Notes under the pieces: model-generated
Database searches by the model: none
The model's input: the letters and a program-made list of their open reading frames with translations, nothing else
What the model was told of the DNA's origin: nothing
Translations under genes and position numbers: made by a program
Shown: piece after piece, positions 9,201 through 12,861 of the stretch
How positions within the stretch are numbered: position 1 is the first letter of the stretch
How the letters are laid out: each line of letters begins with the position of its first letter
From: Dunaliella salina
Taxonomy: Eukaryota; Chlorophyta; Chlorophyceae; Chlamydomonadales; Dunaliellaceae
Direction: 5' to 3'
Length of the DNA stretch: 12,861 nt
NCBI GenBank assembly: GCA_002284615.2
Contig: MU069750.1
Coordinates: 332,983-345,843, forward strand

Positions 9201-9442
9201 TGTGATGCTGCGTCCTCAGACTCCGCGCAAGGATGGTGTGCTCGCAAGGGTGGAGATGAGGGAACTTGCGGTGAAGGACGCTGCGAGGGGATGTGCATTG
9301 GAGCACCGCTGCAAGGTGGATTGAATGACACACGCTCAGAAAAAGAAATTAATGGGAAACACGTTTGAGTCTCGAGCCCTCTCCTCAAGCGAGAAATAGC
9401 AAGCCTGTTTTCGAATGCCTTGACAAGCTGGCCAGATAACAT
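197..9442 (-). CDS. DEG9/DEG10-type HtrA serine protease, eight exons, 3' part outside window
   Basis: An ATP-independent serine endopeptidase of the plant DEG (HtrA/DegP) family, which degrades damaged proteins in plastids, mitochondria or the nucleus. The join is 9442-8952, 8543-8417, 7947-7882, 7262-7155, 6710-6592, 4896-4857, 986-927 and 247-197. All junctions are GT-AG and the frame is kept throughout, giving about 354 residues. In order it shows a candidate transit peptide (1 to about 45), a Pro/His/Ala-rich linker (about 46-145), SVVKVF and [19 protein letters not shown] (His199), CDIALLTV (Asp230), [22 protein letters not shown] (Ser308) and [16 protein letters not shown]. These follow the family order seen in Arabidopsis DEG9 and DEG10, recalled from memory. 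The PDZ domains expected next lie past position 1. The intact triad and clean splicing argue for a live gene. DEG10-like versus DEG9-like is unresolved, so no symbol is given. Confidence 0.9.
248..642. other. Intron 7 remainder, no gene seen
   Basis: No coding signal was recognised. The only notable site is a perfect 16-base palindrome, acgcaagcgcttgcgt, at 530-545. Confidence 0.5.
707..825 (+). pseudogene. Retropepsin-like relic of an LTR retrotransposon
   Basis: One plus-strand frame reads through [20 protein letters not shown] and then CHID before TAA at 823. D-T-G-A-T-H is the active-site signature of retroviral-type aspartic proteases in Ty3/gypsy-like retrotransposons, and the spacing from the upstream V.G strand to DTGA fits that fold. 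Residues upstream (LLLRCIV) are also compatible. No reverse transcriptase, integrase or LTR is visible nearby, so this is a short decayed piece lying antisense in intron 7 of the DEG gene. A chance match is possible because only about 35 residues are seen. Confidence 0.5.
856..905. repeat. 25-bp tandem repeat, two units
   Basis: agtctatgtacctgacaaag plus five bases is repeated at 856-880 and 881-905, differing only in the last two bases. The core tgacaaagc also occurs at 643-651 and 708-716, so intron 7 has four copies within 260 bases. Confidence 0.85.
927..986 (-). CDS. DEG protease exon 7: VIGLAFQ...GENIGYVIP
   Basis: The 60 bases (20 codons, phase 0 to 0) encode [20 protein letters not shown]. 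The acceptor is cattgcactcacag and the donor CCT|gtaagt, both good. This is the conserved strand pair after the active serine in DEG proteases (pattern GVAFQ.L...ENIGY.IP). It follows exon 6 after 3870 bases of transposon-filled intron. Confidence 0.93.
1010..1135 (-). mobile_element. 3' untranslated tail of LINE copy 1
   Basis: The sequence after the NPPDPH stop shares blocks with the tails of copies 2 and 3: a cttgtggtgg run, gagccaa..t.tct, ccttttccttaatt and a gg.tttt.tttcc pyrimidine run ending near 1020. This common tail shows that all three are one retrotransposon subfamily. It ends about 30 bases before the exon 7 acceptor. Confidence 0.65.
1136..2050 (-). pseudogene. LINE retrotransposon 3' coding fragment (copy 1, intron 6)
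   Basis: Reading the minus strand from about 2050, with several frameshifts and stops, one meets a C-P-L-C zinc-finger-like remnant, [90 protein letters not shown] and NPPDPH-stop at 1136. The order matches the C-terminal region after RNase H in a LINE family that I associate with green algae and also see at 9815-11647 here. A palindrome (1514-1750) interrupts it between HHALRS and RHVHL. Three or more stops and frameshifts make it dead. It lies in sense orientation inside DEG intron 6. Confidence 0.8.
1514..1750. repeat. Long imperfect palindrome inside LINE copy 1
   Basis: Arms of roughly 115 bases pair around a centre at 1628-1635 (loop aattaggt between gaccaccag and ctgatggtc). By eye about four bases in five match. 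Each arm, read in its own outward-to-centre direction, encodes the same LINE segment: [10 protein letters not shown]...SHHAL on the plus strand and QPDAILITP...SHHALRSS on the minus strand. The minus arm is in place for the minus-strand LINE; the plus arm is an inverted extra copy. Confidence 0.85.
2051..2329. other. Intron 6 segment between LINE copies
   Basis: Minus-strand frames at about 2051-2180 may continue LINE copy 1 upstream of its C-P-L-C remnant, but the similarity is too weak to call. A duplicated run, ctttaca.aggggc, occurs at about 2005-2045. No gene was seen. Confidence 0.35.
2330..2600 (-). pseudogene. LINE retrotransposon 3' end (copy 2, intron 6)
   Basis: On the minus strand the sequence reads [15 protein letters not shown] and then [10 protein letters not shown], followed after a frameshift by NPPDPH-stop at 2450. 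This is the extreme C-terminus of the same family as copy 1 (compare [17 protein letters not shown]). The downstream tail to about 2330 shares cttgtggtgggg, gagccaatgtatctcttttc and a pyrimidine run with the other copies. It holds a perfect 7-bp hairpin, gcacagg/cctgtgc, at 2349-2368. The copy is 5'-truncated, as is usual for LINEs, and decayed. Confidence 0.75.
2601..3690. other. Intron 6 segment, no gene recognised
   Basis: A purine-rich stretch at about 2650-2790 and the minisatellite at 3149-3275 are the only structure. Minus-strand open frames here (for example up to 2898) are Ser/Leu/Phe-rich, show no known motif and come from the pyrimidine-rich complement. The last 40 bases before the hAT element resemble its interior (see the inverted-repeat entry). 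Confidence 0.5.
3149..3275. repeat. Degenerate minisatellite, units about 20-30 bp
   Basis: About five imperfect units follow the pattern ggcaggtct.ctgc..gcaa (gcaagtctgctgcgagcaac, ggcaggtctgctgcgaaacc, ggcaggtctactgcatgcaa, ggcaggtctagagcatgcaa and a final diverged unit). Two copies of aaaaaccac.gaaac lie just before it at about 3065 and 3092. The repeat explains the overlapping Cys/Leu-rich open frames on the minus strand, which are not genes. Confidence 0.65.
3683..3691. repeat. Left target-site duplication of hAT copy 1
   Basis: agaatttcc directly precedes the CAGAGG terminus and is repeated exactly at 4345-4353 after the other terminus. hAT duplications are 8 bp; the ninth base is explained by one terminal base shared with the element. 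Confidence 0.85.
3692..4344 (+). mobile_element. hAT-like non-autonomous DNA transposon, copy 1
   Basis: The element starts cagaggtgggcgacgag and ends ctcgttgcccacctctg, so the termini are inverted repeats of about 17 bases beginning CAGAGG, typical of hAT elements. It is flanked by agaatttcc at 3683-3691 and 4345-4353: an 8-bp target duplication, the hAT hallmark, with one ambiguous base. It is 653 bases long with no transposase frame, so it depended on an enzyme made elsewhere. It contains a perfect 21-bp-stem hairpin near its left end. A diverged copy lies inverted at 10629-11264, sharing blocks such as tgatttggagtccttg, cagtggttggt and the gtggagct...ggccattttggggtgatct region. It sits in DEG intron 6. 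Confidence 0.88.
3750..3840. repeat. Perfect hairpin in hAT copy 1
   Basis: The arm at 3750-3770 (gtggccgtacttggcagttt plus t) is the exact reverse complement of 3820-3840, with a 49-base loop. The homologous place in copy 2 (11129-11208) also forms a hairpin, but with different stem bases. Confidence 0.92.
4345..4353. repeat. Right target-site duplication of hAT copy 1
   Basis: agaatttcc directly follows the CCTCTG terminus and is identical to 3683-3691. Confidence 0.85.
4354..4856. other. Intron 6 segment next to exon 6
   Basis: No transposon or exon was recognised. A plus-strand open frame of about 51 codons (ATG 4694 to TGA near 4849, beginning [20 protein letters not shown]) has a hydrophilic, protein-like composition but no known motif and no support beyond being open. 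Confidence 0.3.
4857..4896 (-). CDS. DEG protease exon 6: catalytic serine GNSGGP
   Basis: A 40-base exon encoding the end of Asn304 and then [13 protein letters not shown], with catalytic Ser308 inside GNSGGP. The acceptor is tttacctgcag and the donor AAG|gtacgc. Phase 1 fits exon 5, and phase 0 leads to VIGLAFQ in exon 7. Joined, the run reads AINSGNSGGP; the same Ser-Gly-Asn-Ser wording is known from DEG9, whereas DEG10 has Pro before Gly. This microexon is flanked by the two largest introns (1695 and 3870 bases). Confidence 0.92.
4897..5507. other. Intron 5, first part, no gene recognised
   Basis: A short plus-strand frame at 5118-5243 (beginning [20 protein letters not shown]) is open but matches no family I know. 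agtaaaagtctatgctg at 5031-5047 recurs exactly at 9807-9823 in the LINE RNase H region, followed in both by caacc.gcatg, so a tiny LINE relic is possible. Confidence 0.35.
5508..5930. repeat. Inverted and tandem repeat unit in intron 5
   Basis: Plus-strand 5512-5561 (aggttacctctgaagaacaa through gtggctgatcttgcaaga) recurs in reverse complement at about 5878-5930 (aggttacctcctgaaggaca, then gtggctgatcttgctaga). Directly beside the right arm, a third, more diverged unit on the minus strand reads ggatgttggttactcagatg and then aaggttgcctctgaa. The units encode similar peptides in one frame: KVTSE, EVTSE and KVASE, followed by VTVADLAR or VVIETDL. This suggests an old coding repeat from an unrecognised element. 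Confidence 0.6.
5931..6591. other. Intron 5, last part, no gene recognised
   Basis: Open frames here carry no recognisable domain and have no splice or homology support. The only small structure is a 6-bp hairpin, tccccg/cgggga, near 6240-6257. Confidence 0.4.
6592..6710 (-). CDS. DEG protease exon 5: YPTGG and QIDAAIN strands
   Basis: The 119 bases start in phase 0 and end in phase 2, encoding [19 protein letters not shown] and continuing to [11 protein letters not shown]. The final split codon AA|C gives Asn304. The acceptor follows a long pyrimidine-rich run ending gcatgcag, and the donor AA|gtgagt is strong. Without splicing this frame stops at TGA or TAA just after the donor. The motifs VTKGV.SRV and QIDAAIN are diagnostic of DEG proteases of plants and algae. 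Confidence 0.93.
6711..7154. other. Intron 4
   Basis: Its 444 bases lie between a strong donor (gtaagt at 7154) and a pyrimidine-rich acceptor. Open frames on both strands are short and without motifs. Confidence 0.6.
7155..7262 (-). CDS. DEG protease exon 4: catalytic aspartate
   Basis: The 108 bases (36 codons, phase 0 to 0) open with [17 protein letters not shown], close to DEG9 wording. The Asp of CDIALL (230) is the second member of the triad. The exon continues through [13 protein letters not shown], which leads directly into YPTGG of exon 5. The acceptor is ggtgcacgcag and the donor GGG|gtaagt, one of the strongest in the gene. Confidence 0.93.
7279..7414. repeat. Short direct repeat in intron 3
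   Basis: ggcaattcagagcagcatgc (7279-7318 with its continuation) recurs as ggcaattcagggcagcatga at 7375-7414; both are followed by a g.tgca.ttt..attta run. It is a local duplication of about 40 bases. Confidence 0.75.
7415..7881. other. Intron 3 remainder
   Basis: Nothing was recognised beyond a pyrimidine-rich block near 7790-7835, which makes Lys/Arg-rich or Phe/Leu-rich open frames by composition alone. Confidence 0.45.
7882..7947 (-). CDS. DEG protease exon 3 (short form)
   Basis: The 66 bases (22 codons, phase 0 at both ends) encode [20 protein letters not shown] followed by HE. This is the strand after the catalytic His helix and matches the DEG pattern V.VRKHG...K..A.V.A.GHE. The acceptor is cgtcttcctgcag and the donor GAG|gtgggt. 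Splicing into exon 4 gives GHE|CDIALL, the expected family junction. A second acceptor 81 bases upstream could extend this exon (see the separate entry). Confidence 0.92.
7911..8061. repeat. Tandem duplication of the exon 3 acceptor region
   Basis: Two head-to-tail units, 7911-7979 (69 bases) and 7980-8061 (82 bases), share the pattern ggaatttct.tgc.ttgccg and then tgcttgcgcagctg. The second unit also has an internal 12-base direct repeat, cttgcgcagctg, at 8002-8013 and 8014-8025, which is in frame with the coding strand. Each unit spans the end of intron 2 and the first 36 or so bases of exon 3. The units differ at scattered positions, so the duplication is not very recent. Confidence 0.9.
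7948..8028 (-). other. Possible in-frame extension of exon 3 from a duplicated acceptor
   Basis: On the minus strand, tattccagcag precedes GTACAGCTGCGCAAG at 8028, a near copy of the canonical acceptor and exon start at 7947. If used, it adds 27 open codons (beginning [16 protein letters not shown]) in frame with exon 3, placing a second copy of the strand before the normal one. The upstream copy has no GT donor of its own, so it cannot act as a separate exon. It may be a decoy acceptor or an alternative isoform; the sequence alone cannot decide. Confidence 0.5.
8062..8416. other. Intron 2 remainder
   Basis: No gene or repeat was recognised; the open frames here lack motifs. The exon 3 acceptor duplication occupies the other end of this intron. 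Confidence 0.45.
8417..8543 (-). CDS. DEG protease exon 2: catalytic histidine
   Basis: The 127 bases encode residues 164-206. The acceptor is ctgtgccttgcag and the donor CAG|gtgcaa. The peptide runs PNFATPWQ, then SGFIL, then [19 protein letters not shown] carries the catalytic histidine (199). A short insert, HPLSE, sits between FIL and RR where plant homologues usually have one to three residues. The split codon TG|C gives Cys164. Phase 1 of this exon fits phase 2 of exon 1, and the exon ends in phase 0. Confidence 0.92.
8544..8951. other. Intron 1
   Basis: Its 408 bases lie between donor gtgcgt and acceptor ccttgcag. An exon-like patch at 8636-8667 was considered and rejected because it breaks frame. 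Confidence 0.6.
8952..9442 (-). CDS. DEG protease exon 1: start codon, transit peptide, linker
   Basis: This exon encodes residues 1-163 plus two bases. The ATG at 9442 is preceded by an in-frame TAA 27 bases upstream, so it is the first possible start. Residues 1 to about 45 (beginning [20 protein letters not shown]) are rich in Arg, Ser and Leu and poor in acidic residues, as in mitochondrial or plastid presequences. Residues of about 46-145 are a low-complexity Pro/His/Ala-rich stretch unlike any domain I know. The exon ends in [14 protein letters not shown], which is the start of the protease domain. The chosen donor, TG|gtgcgt, leaves phase 2 and gives an aligned length equal to DEG9/10 (VVKVF, five residues, PNF). 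Without splicing the frame would stop five codons later. Confidence 0.85.
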
Positions 9443-9814
9443 AAGGGGATCAAAAACATTTATGCATTATTTTGGTCCCTTATGAGCAGATACTTGGGGC
9501 TCCAGGAAGCTCGTGCATTCATAATCAAAAATCTGTTCAACTACCTCTTTTGAACCGCTCACGTGGATTCTCTCGAGTTTTTTTTTGCTTCATGGATCAG
9601 AAGAACAAAAACTATATGCTCTACCCTATTCTTCGTGAACAGCTCCTGTCTCATGAATGCTCACAATTAGTTGTTTTGACTGCAGACATGATATGTATCC
9701 TTTTTCTTGGAATGTGCGGGTTAAAGCTGTGGTGAAGGACCTCCGGTTCTCTAGGTTCCGCTTGGGCTGCGTGAATTGTCTAGGGGATCTTGCAGATGAA
9801 AGTAACAGTAAAAG
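9443..9814 (-). promoter_or_regulatory. Presumed 5' UTR and promoter of the DEG gene
   Basis: This is the stretch between the DEG start codon and the LINE fragment that begins about 9815, so the promoter must lie here or inside the transposon. It holds one CACGTG G-box core at 9560-9565. No clear TATA box at a sensible distance can be singled out, and the transcription start cannot be placed. Confidence 0.35.
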
Positions 9815-10628
9815 TCTATGCTGGACACAACCGGCATGCATAAGGATCTAATAACTGACATTGGTTTATCAGAAGACCCTGTGCACTTCTACAAAGTAAA
9901 ATCACATAGTGGCATCTTTGGTAATGAAGGCGCGGATGCTCTTGCACTTCAAGCAGCGAAGTTGCCTGATGAAGCTGACATCCACTCAACCAGGCAGTAA
10001 ACACTTCCTTTTATCTCTATTAGCTTGCTGCACCAGTTACAACAACTCTTATATAGAACACTTGCCCCTTTCAAACCTCCAAGACAAACTAAAACATATC
10101 ATACATGAAAAGCGCAAATTGGGAACAGCAAACATTAGCAACTATAGCTATGAAAATTGGCAAAACCTGCTGAGGATATCTAATACTCACCCTACTTCTA
10201 ATTACATAACCAGTAATGTTTTCTGGAACAAGAAAGCTCTGACCCTCAAAGAACAGACCAATGTCATCAAGTATTGAAAGACACCCTATGGTCAACATGC
10301 CGGGTGCTTCTGTGGCCACCCTTGGTCCTCTCCTTGCCCTCTTTGTGGTGCACCTGATAGCACCTCCCATACCCTGCTCAGATGCACTCACCCACAGATA
10401 GATAGAATGAACATGAATTGCCACCATCAAGCAGTCAGCATCTGCGGTAAAGCAATCAGCATGAAGCCTTTGGACCTTACATCCTCTCTTTAGATGCATG
10501 CAATACAGAGAGGCTATGCTCCCTGGTGATGGAATTTCCAAATTGTGTCCAACAAAGCATTCCACATTAACTGTTGCCATCCAGACAAACACCAAGTATA
10601 CAACTCAGTCGCCCAGAGACAGATATCC
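9815..10628 (+). pseudogene. LINE retrotransposon: RNase H and zinc-finger-like region (copy 4, first part)
   Basis: The first frame (9818-10000) encodes HKDLITDI..., DPVHFYKV and KSHSGIFGNEGADALALQAA, the C-terminal half of a LINE-type RNase H domain (His and the final Asp of the catalytic set visible). After a frameshift near 10000 the next frame gives LPLSNLQDKLK, KLGTANISNY, a TGA at 10275, then CPLCGAPDSTSHTLLRC at 10335-10385, a zinc-finger-like C-x2-C...H-x4-C motif, and HHQAVSICGKAIS. A further shift gives GPYILSLDACNTERLCSL. These fit the region between RNase H and the tail seen in copies 1 to 3. The N-terminal RNase H and reverse transcriptase are absent. The hAT copy at 10629 interrupts it. 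Confidence 0.85.
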
Positions 10629-11264
10629 CAGAGGGGGGCAACCATTTGCCAGATATGCCCTTTCCCACTTTTTTTTCTTAGATCCGACCATGCCAACCAT
10701 TTTTAATCCATAAAATATCATATCCACCAAAAAATCATGAAAATCGGAGGATCCCAGATCACTCTCCTGGCCCCAGATCACCCCAAAATGGCCCCCAGCT
10801 CCACCCTGGGGCCATTTTCATCCCCCCAAAATATTTTCTGGTAACCTTTATATGACATGCTAGCATCCTGCATATTCAAAAAGAGGAGAGAAGGAGGTCA
10901 AAGTTGACCTTTTAGGCACCCCTCAGGCAAGATTTTACCTCAAAGGAAATGACTGAAATTCTATATTTCACCAACCACTGGGTATTTTTGCTCCATTTTT
11001 TTTCAATGATGCTCTTTTATTGCAAGGACTCCAAATCACTAAAAATTCCCCAATGCAATGCAGTGGGTGATCTGGAATGGAGGTTTTGTGGTAAAAACTA
11101 GGGTTCACGCCGCAGCTGGTTAGGCACAGTTCCCCCAACTGGTAAAAGAAATATTCCAGTGTTAGAGACAGAGGAACTAAAGTTTCAAAATTACCAGTTG
11201 GGGGAAACAGACGCGGGGAGCATGAAAAAAACACCTGATTTTGGGCCTCAGTTGCCCCCCTCTG
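10629..11264 (-). mobile_element. hAT-like non-autonomous DNA transposon, copy 2
   Basis: The termini cagaggggggcaac at 10629 and gttgcccccctctg at 11264 are exact inverted repeats over 14 bases beginning CAGAGG. The reverse complement aligns end to end with copy 1 (3692-4344), including tttttagtgatttggagtcc, cccagtggttggt and cgtgaaccctag. It is 636 bases long with no transposase. No matching 8-bp duplication is visible (agatatcc left, gagagcta right), so the flanks have mutated or the copy was rearranged. It splits LINE copy 4: coding continues after it as ELKFCSDT. Confidence 0.85.
11129..11208. repeat. Hairpin in hAT copy 2
   Basis: tcccccaactggtaa at 11131-11145 is the exact complement of ttaccagttggggga at 11191-11205, with a 45-base loop; two further pairs form across a one-base bulge. 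It occupies the same place as the copy 1 hairpin, with different stem bases. Confidence 0.88.
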
Positions 11265-11647
11265 GAGAGCTAAAATTTTGCTCTGACACATGAATAAATC
11301 CTCCACACTGCACAAGGTCAGCACGAACACATCATTGAGAGCCTAGGCACAGGAATTCTTCGGGGCACACACCAAATAACAGAGTCATATTGCACACCAG
11401 CTAATTGGAGTTGCTGGAACTATCTACAACCCATACACAATTGATCCCCACAAAATGGCCTTACAAAAGACGGAGCCCACGAAACAGCAGCCAAACTTAA
11501 CAAAAATTAACAGCACCAAACATGCCATTCAATTCAGCAACATGAGCAATGGGGGTTGGGGGTGTGGGGGGGCTACGGGCAGGCTGCGACAGGACAGCGA
11601 GGCGCCCAGCTGGACGGATGGCTGATAATCCGCTGGACCCACATTAG
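11265..11647 (+). pseudogene. LINE retrotransposon tail (copy 4, after the hAT insertion)
   Basis: Coding resemblance resumes with ELKFCSDT, then, in shifted frames, HKVSTNTS and HIAHQLIGVAGTIYNPYTID, then KINSTKHAIQFSNMSN, and ends with DNPLDPH-stop at 11645-11647. This parallels [18 protein letters not shown] and NPPDPH of copies 1 to 3 but is a more distant subfamily. Stops and frameshifts show it is inactive. Together with 9815-10628 it makes one 5'-truncated insertion. Confidence 0.75.
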
Positions 11648-11867
11648 CTGGGCTGCTCATAGCTAGCCTTATAAGTTGGTGGGGCTCGCTGTTAGTGCCA
11701 GCGCTGACTGTTGGGTCTTTCCTCAATGTACGCTGGTTGTGTCCAGCGTAGACTTTGACTTATACTTTTCCGTCTAATGACAAAATTGATCAATCATTGC
11801 TTGACATGCTAGTGAACATGAACCTTTGCATGAGCATGTATTATTGAAGCCGCTTGAAATTGAAATG
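11648..11867 (+). other. 3' flank of LINE copy 4 with a hairpin
   Basis: The sequence after the LINE stop holds tacgctgg/ccagcgta (11729-11750), a perfect 8-bp stem with a 6-base loop, shortly after tctttcctcaatg. It may be the 3' untranslated end of this subfamily. No gene was seen. Confidence 0.4.
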
Positions 11868-12290
11868 AATGCTTGTGACCCTGGTCGTAAGGCGAGGAAG
11901 GCGTTTGGCAACAAGGAGGTCCCAGGATCAAATCCTTGTTGCCAGGATGGAATTGGATAGCTTGTGCCTTACAACAGGGAGTAACCATGGTAGCTCAACC
12001 GGCCTCATGTTAGGCACCCTGATCGTCAGGCGAGGAAGGCGTTTGGCCAGGAGGAGGTCCCTGGATCGAATCCTCAATTGGCCAGAGCGGAATTTGGTAC
12101 CTTCTTGGGGTTCGCCTTGTCGGTGGGAGTCTGCAAGCCCTTTCCTTAATACACGCGGCCTAAGGGCAAGCGAAACTTTCGAAAGATTTAATATCTTTCT
12201 TTTCCTTACCTTCTCAGGGTTAGGTGGGAGTCAGTGGACTGCTCTTTCCTTAATGCGCGCGGCCTAAGGGCAAACGTAAGTTTTTTTTCT
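11868..12290 (+). mobile_element. tRNA-related SINE-like repeat, partly duplicated
   Basis: tagctcaaccgg at 11991-12002 fits the RNA polymerase III A box and ggatcgaatcc at 12063-12073 fits the B box. An earlier unit has a mutated B box, ggatcaaatcc, at 11925-11935 and shares the core aggcgaggaaggcgtttggc. The tail is also doubled: gtgggagtc...tttccttaat.c.cgcggcctaagggcaa at about 12123-12170 and 12223-12274. The tail word tttcct.aatg is shared with the flank of LINE copy 4, which could mean LINE-driven mobilisation. The plus-strand frame of 132 codons across it is a by-product. No good tRNA cloverleaf forms. Confidence 0.55.
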
Positions 12291-12469
12291 TAATGCTTGT
12301 GGAACGTATGCAGCAGAGTGTTTTTCATCAAATGTTGGCCATTTATCTGATCCAAGAAAGATGTTACAAATCTTTCCCAACTTTCATGGGTTGAGCAATT
12401 ACAATTTGGCCAGGTTTGGGCGCTCAGCTGTCTTGTGCTCCGATATAGTAATGTAATCTTACCTTGTGA
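12291..12469. other. Spacer between SINE-like repeat and LINE copy 3
   Basis: Nothing recognisable; no gene or repeat was identified. Confidence 0.4.
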
Positions 12470-12591
12470 GCTTGTGAAAAGAAAAACTACGTAGGCAGTT
12501 AAAACACTCCCCACATCAATTAAGGAAAAGAGGATACCTAGGGCCGAGGCACCGTGTAACCGCTTCACCAAGAGAAAGCAGATGCAAGAAG
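12470..12591 (-). mobile_element. 3' untranslated tail of LINE copy 3
   Basis: After the stop, tgacttcttgcatc..., gtatcctcttttccttaatt, gatgtggggagtg and gtagtttttcttttc line up with the tails at 1010-1135 and 2330-2450. The shared part ends at a pyrimidine run near 12470. Confidence 0.7.
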
Positions 12592-12861
12592 TCAGTGGGG
12601 ATCAGGTGGGTTACTGGCAGTAGCCCGTGCCTGATCTTGTTGATGAGAGTTAAAGAAAGTTTTCTCAATAGCGCGTTTGGTGCTGGCAAGTTTGTAGGCA
12701 TACAGGACAGAATGAGCATGGAGCTTCCGAGCAAGCTTGGTGGCCTTGTAAGAATCAAGACCAAGCTCCTTTAGAGGTTCCAGAGTGTGCGGGGTGTAGA
12801 TGACTCCTCCCACACCTAACAGGATAGTATGGAGGGTGACCTGAGCTGAGGCTCTAGAAAG
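12592..12861 (-). pseudogene. LINE retrotransposon C-terminus (copy 3), cut by the window edge
   Basis: This is the best preserved tail. One frame is open from the edge to the stop at 12592 (90 codons): VTLHTILLGVGGVIYTPHTL, LGLDSYKATKLARKLHAHSV, YAYKLASTKRAIEK and finally ARATASNPPDPH. No frameshift is seen in the visible part, so this copy may be younger than the others; the rest lies beyond 12861. The segment is of unknown function but clearly conserved among the copies here. It lies about 3.1 kb upstream of the DEG start codon, on the same strand. Confidence 0.85.

Noticed and set aside
9472..9735. 87-codon plus-strand frame in the presumed promoter
   Set aside because: No motif and no match to the missing N-terminal part of the LINE RNase H or reverse transcriptase.
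11991..12073. True tRNA gene
   Set aside because: A and B boxes are present, but the acceptor and T stems do not pair into a cloverleaf and the core is duplicated nearby; a SINE-like repeat fits better.
11869..12267. 132-codon Arg-rich plus-strand open frame
   Set aside because: The repeated VVRRGRRLA is the translation of the duplicated SINE-like core, not a protein repeat with independent support.

Overview
The window is nuclear DNA from a eukaryote, probably of the green lineage (alga or early plant). Its one convincing host gene is a plant-type DEG/HtrA serine protease of the DEG9/DEG10 class, built from short exons with GT-AG introns. Everything else is decayed transposable-element sequence. 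The organism assignment is inference; no marker gene is present.

Host gene (minus strand, 9442 down to the left edge). Eight exons can be spliced by eye without breaking frame: 8952-9442, 8417-8543, 7882-7947, 7155-7262, 6592-6710, 4857-4896, 927-986 and 197-247. They encode about 354 residues: a candidate organellar transit peptide, a Pro/His/Ala-rich linker, and a trypsin-like DEG domain with an intact triad (His199, Asp230, Ser308 in this model). The PDZ-bearing C-terminal part lies beyond position 1. Roughly 1.06 kb of coding sequence is spread over 9.2 kb, because the introns (about 0.4 to 3.9 kb) carry old transposon debris. Exon 3 has a tandem duplication of its splice acceptor that offers an in-frame 27-codon extension.

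Mobile elements. (1) A LINE-type non-LTR retrotransposon family is present as four fragments, all ending in Asn-Pro-Pro/Leu-Asp-Pro-His-stop: two in intron 6 (minus, about 1136-2050 and 2330-2600), one running off the right edge (minus, 12470-12861), and one upstream of the protease gene (plus, 9815-11647) with RNase H and zinc-finger-like motifs. (2) Two copies of a roughly 650-bp hAT-like non-autonomous DNA transposon lie in opposite orientations: 3692-4344, with a target-site duplication, and 10629-11264, which interrupts the plus-strand LINE. Each has a near-perfect internal hairpin whose stem sequence differs between copies. (3) A retropepsin-like relic of an LTR retrotransposon lies in intron 7. 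(4) A tRNA-related SINE-like repeat lies at 11868-12290.

Layout, left to right: intron 8 edge and exon 8; intron 7 with short repeats and the retropepsin relic; exon 7; the large intron 6 with two LINE tails, a big palindrome, a minisatellite and the hAT element; exon 6; intron 5 with an inverted/tandem repeat; exons 5 to 1; a short presumed promoter; the interrupted LINE; the SINE-like repeat; and the edge LINE tail. No rRNA, intact tRNA, CRISPR array or second host gene was found.
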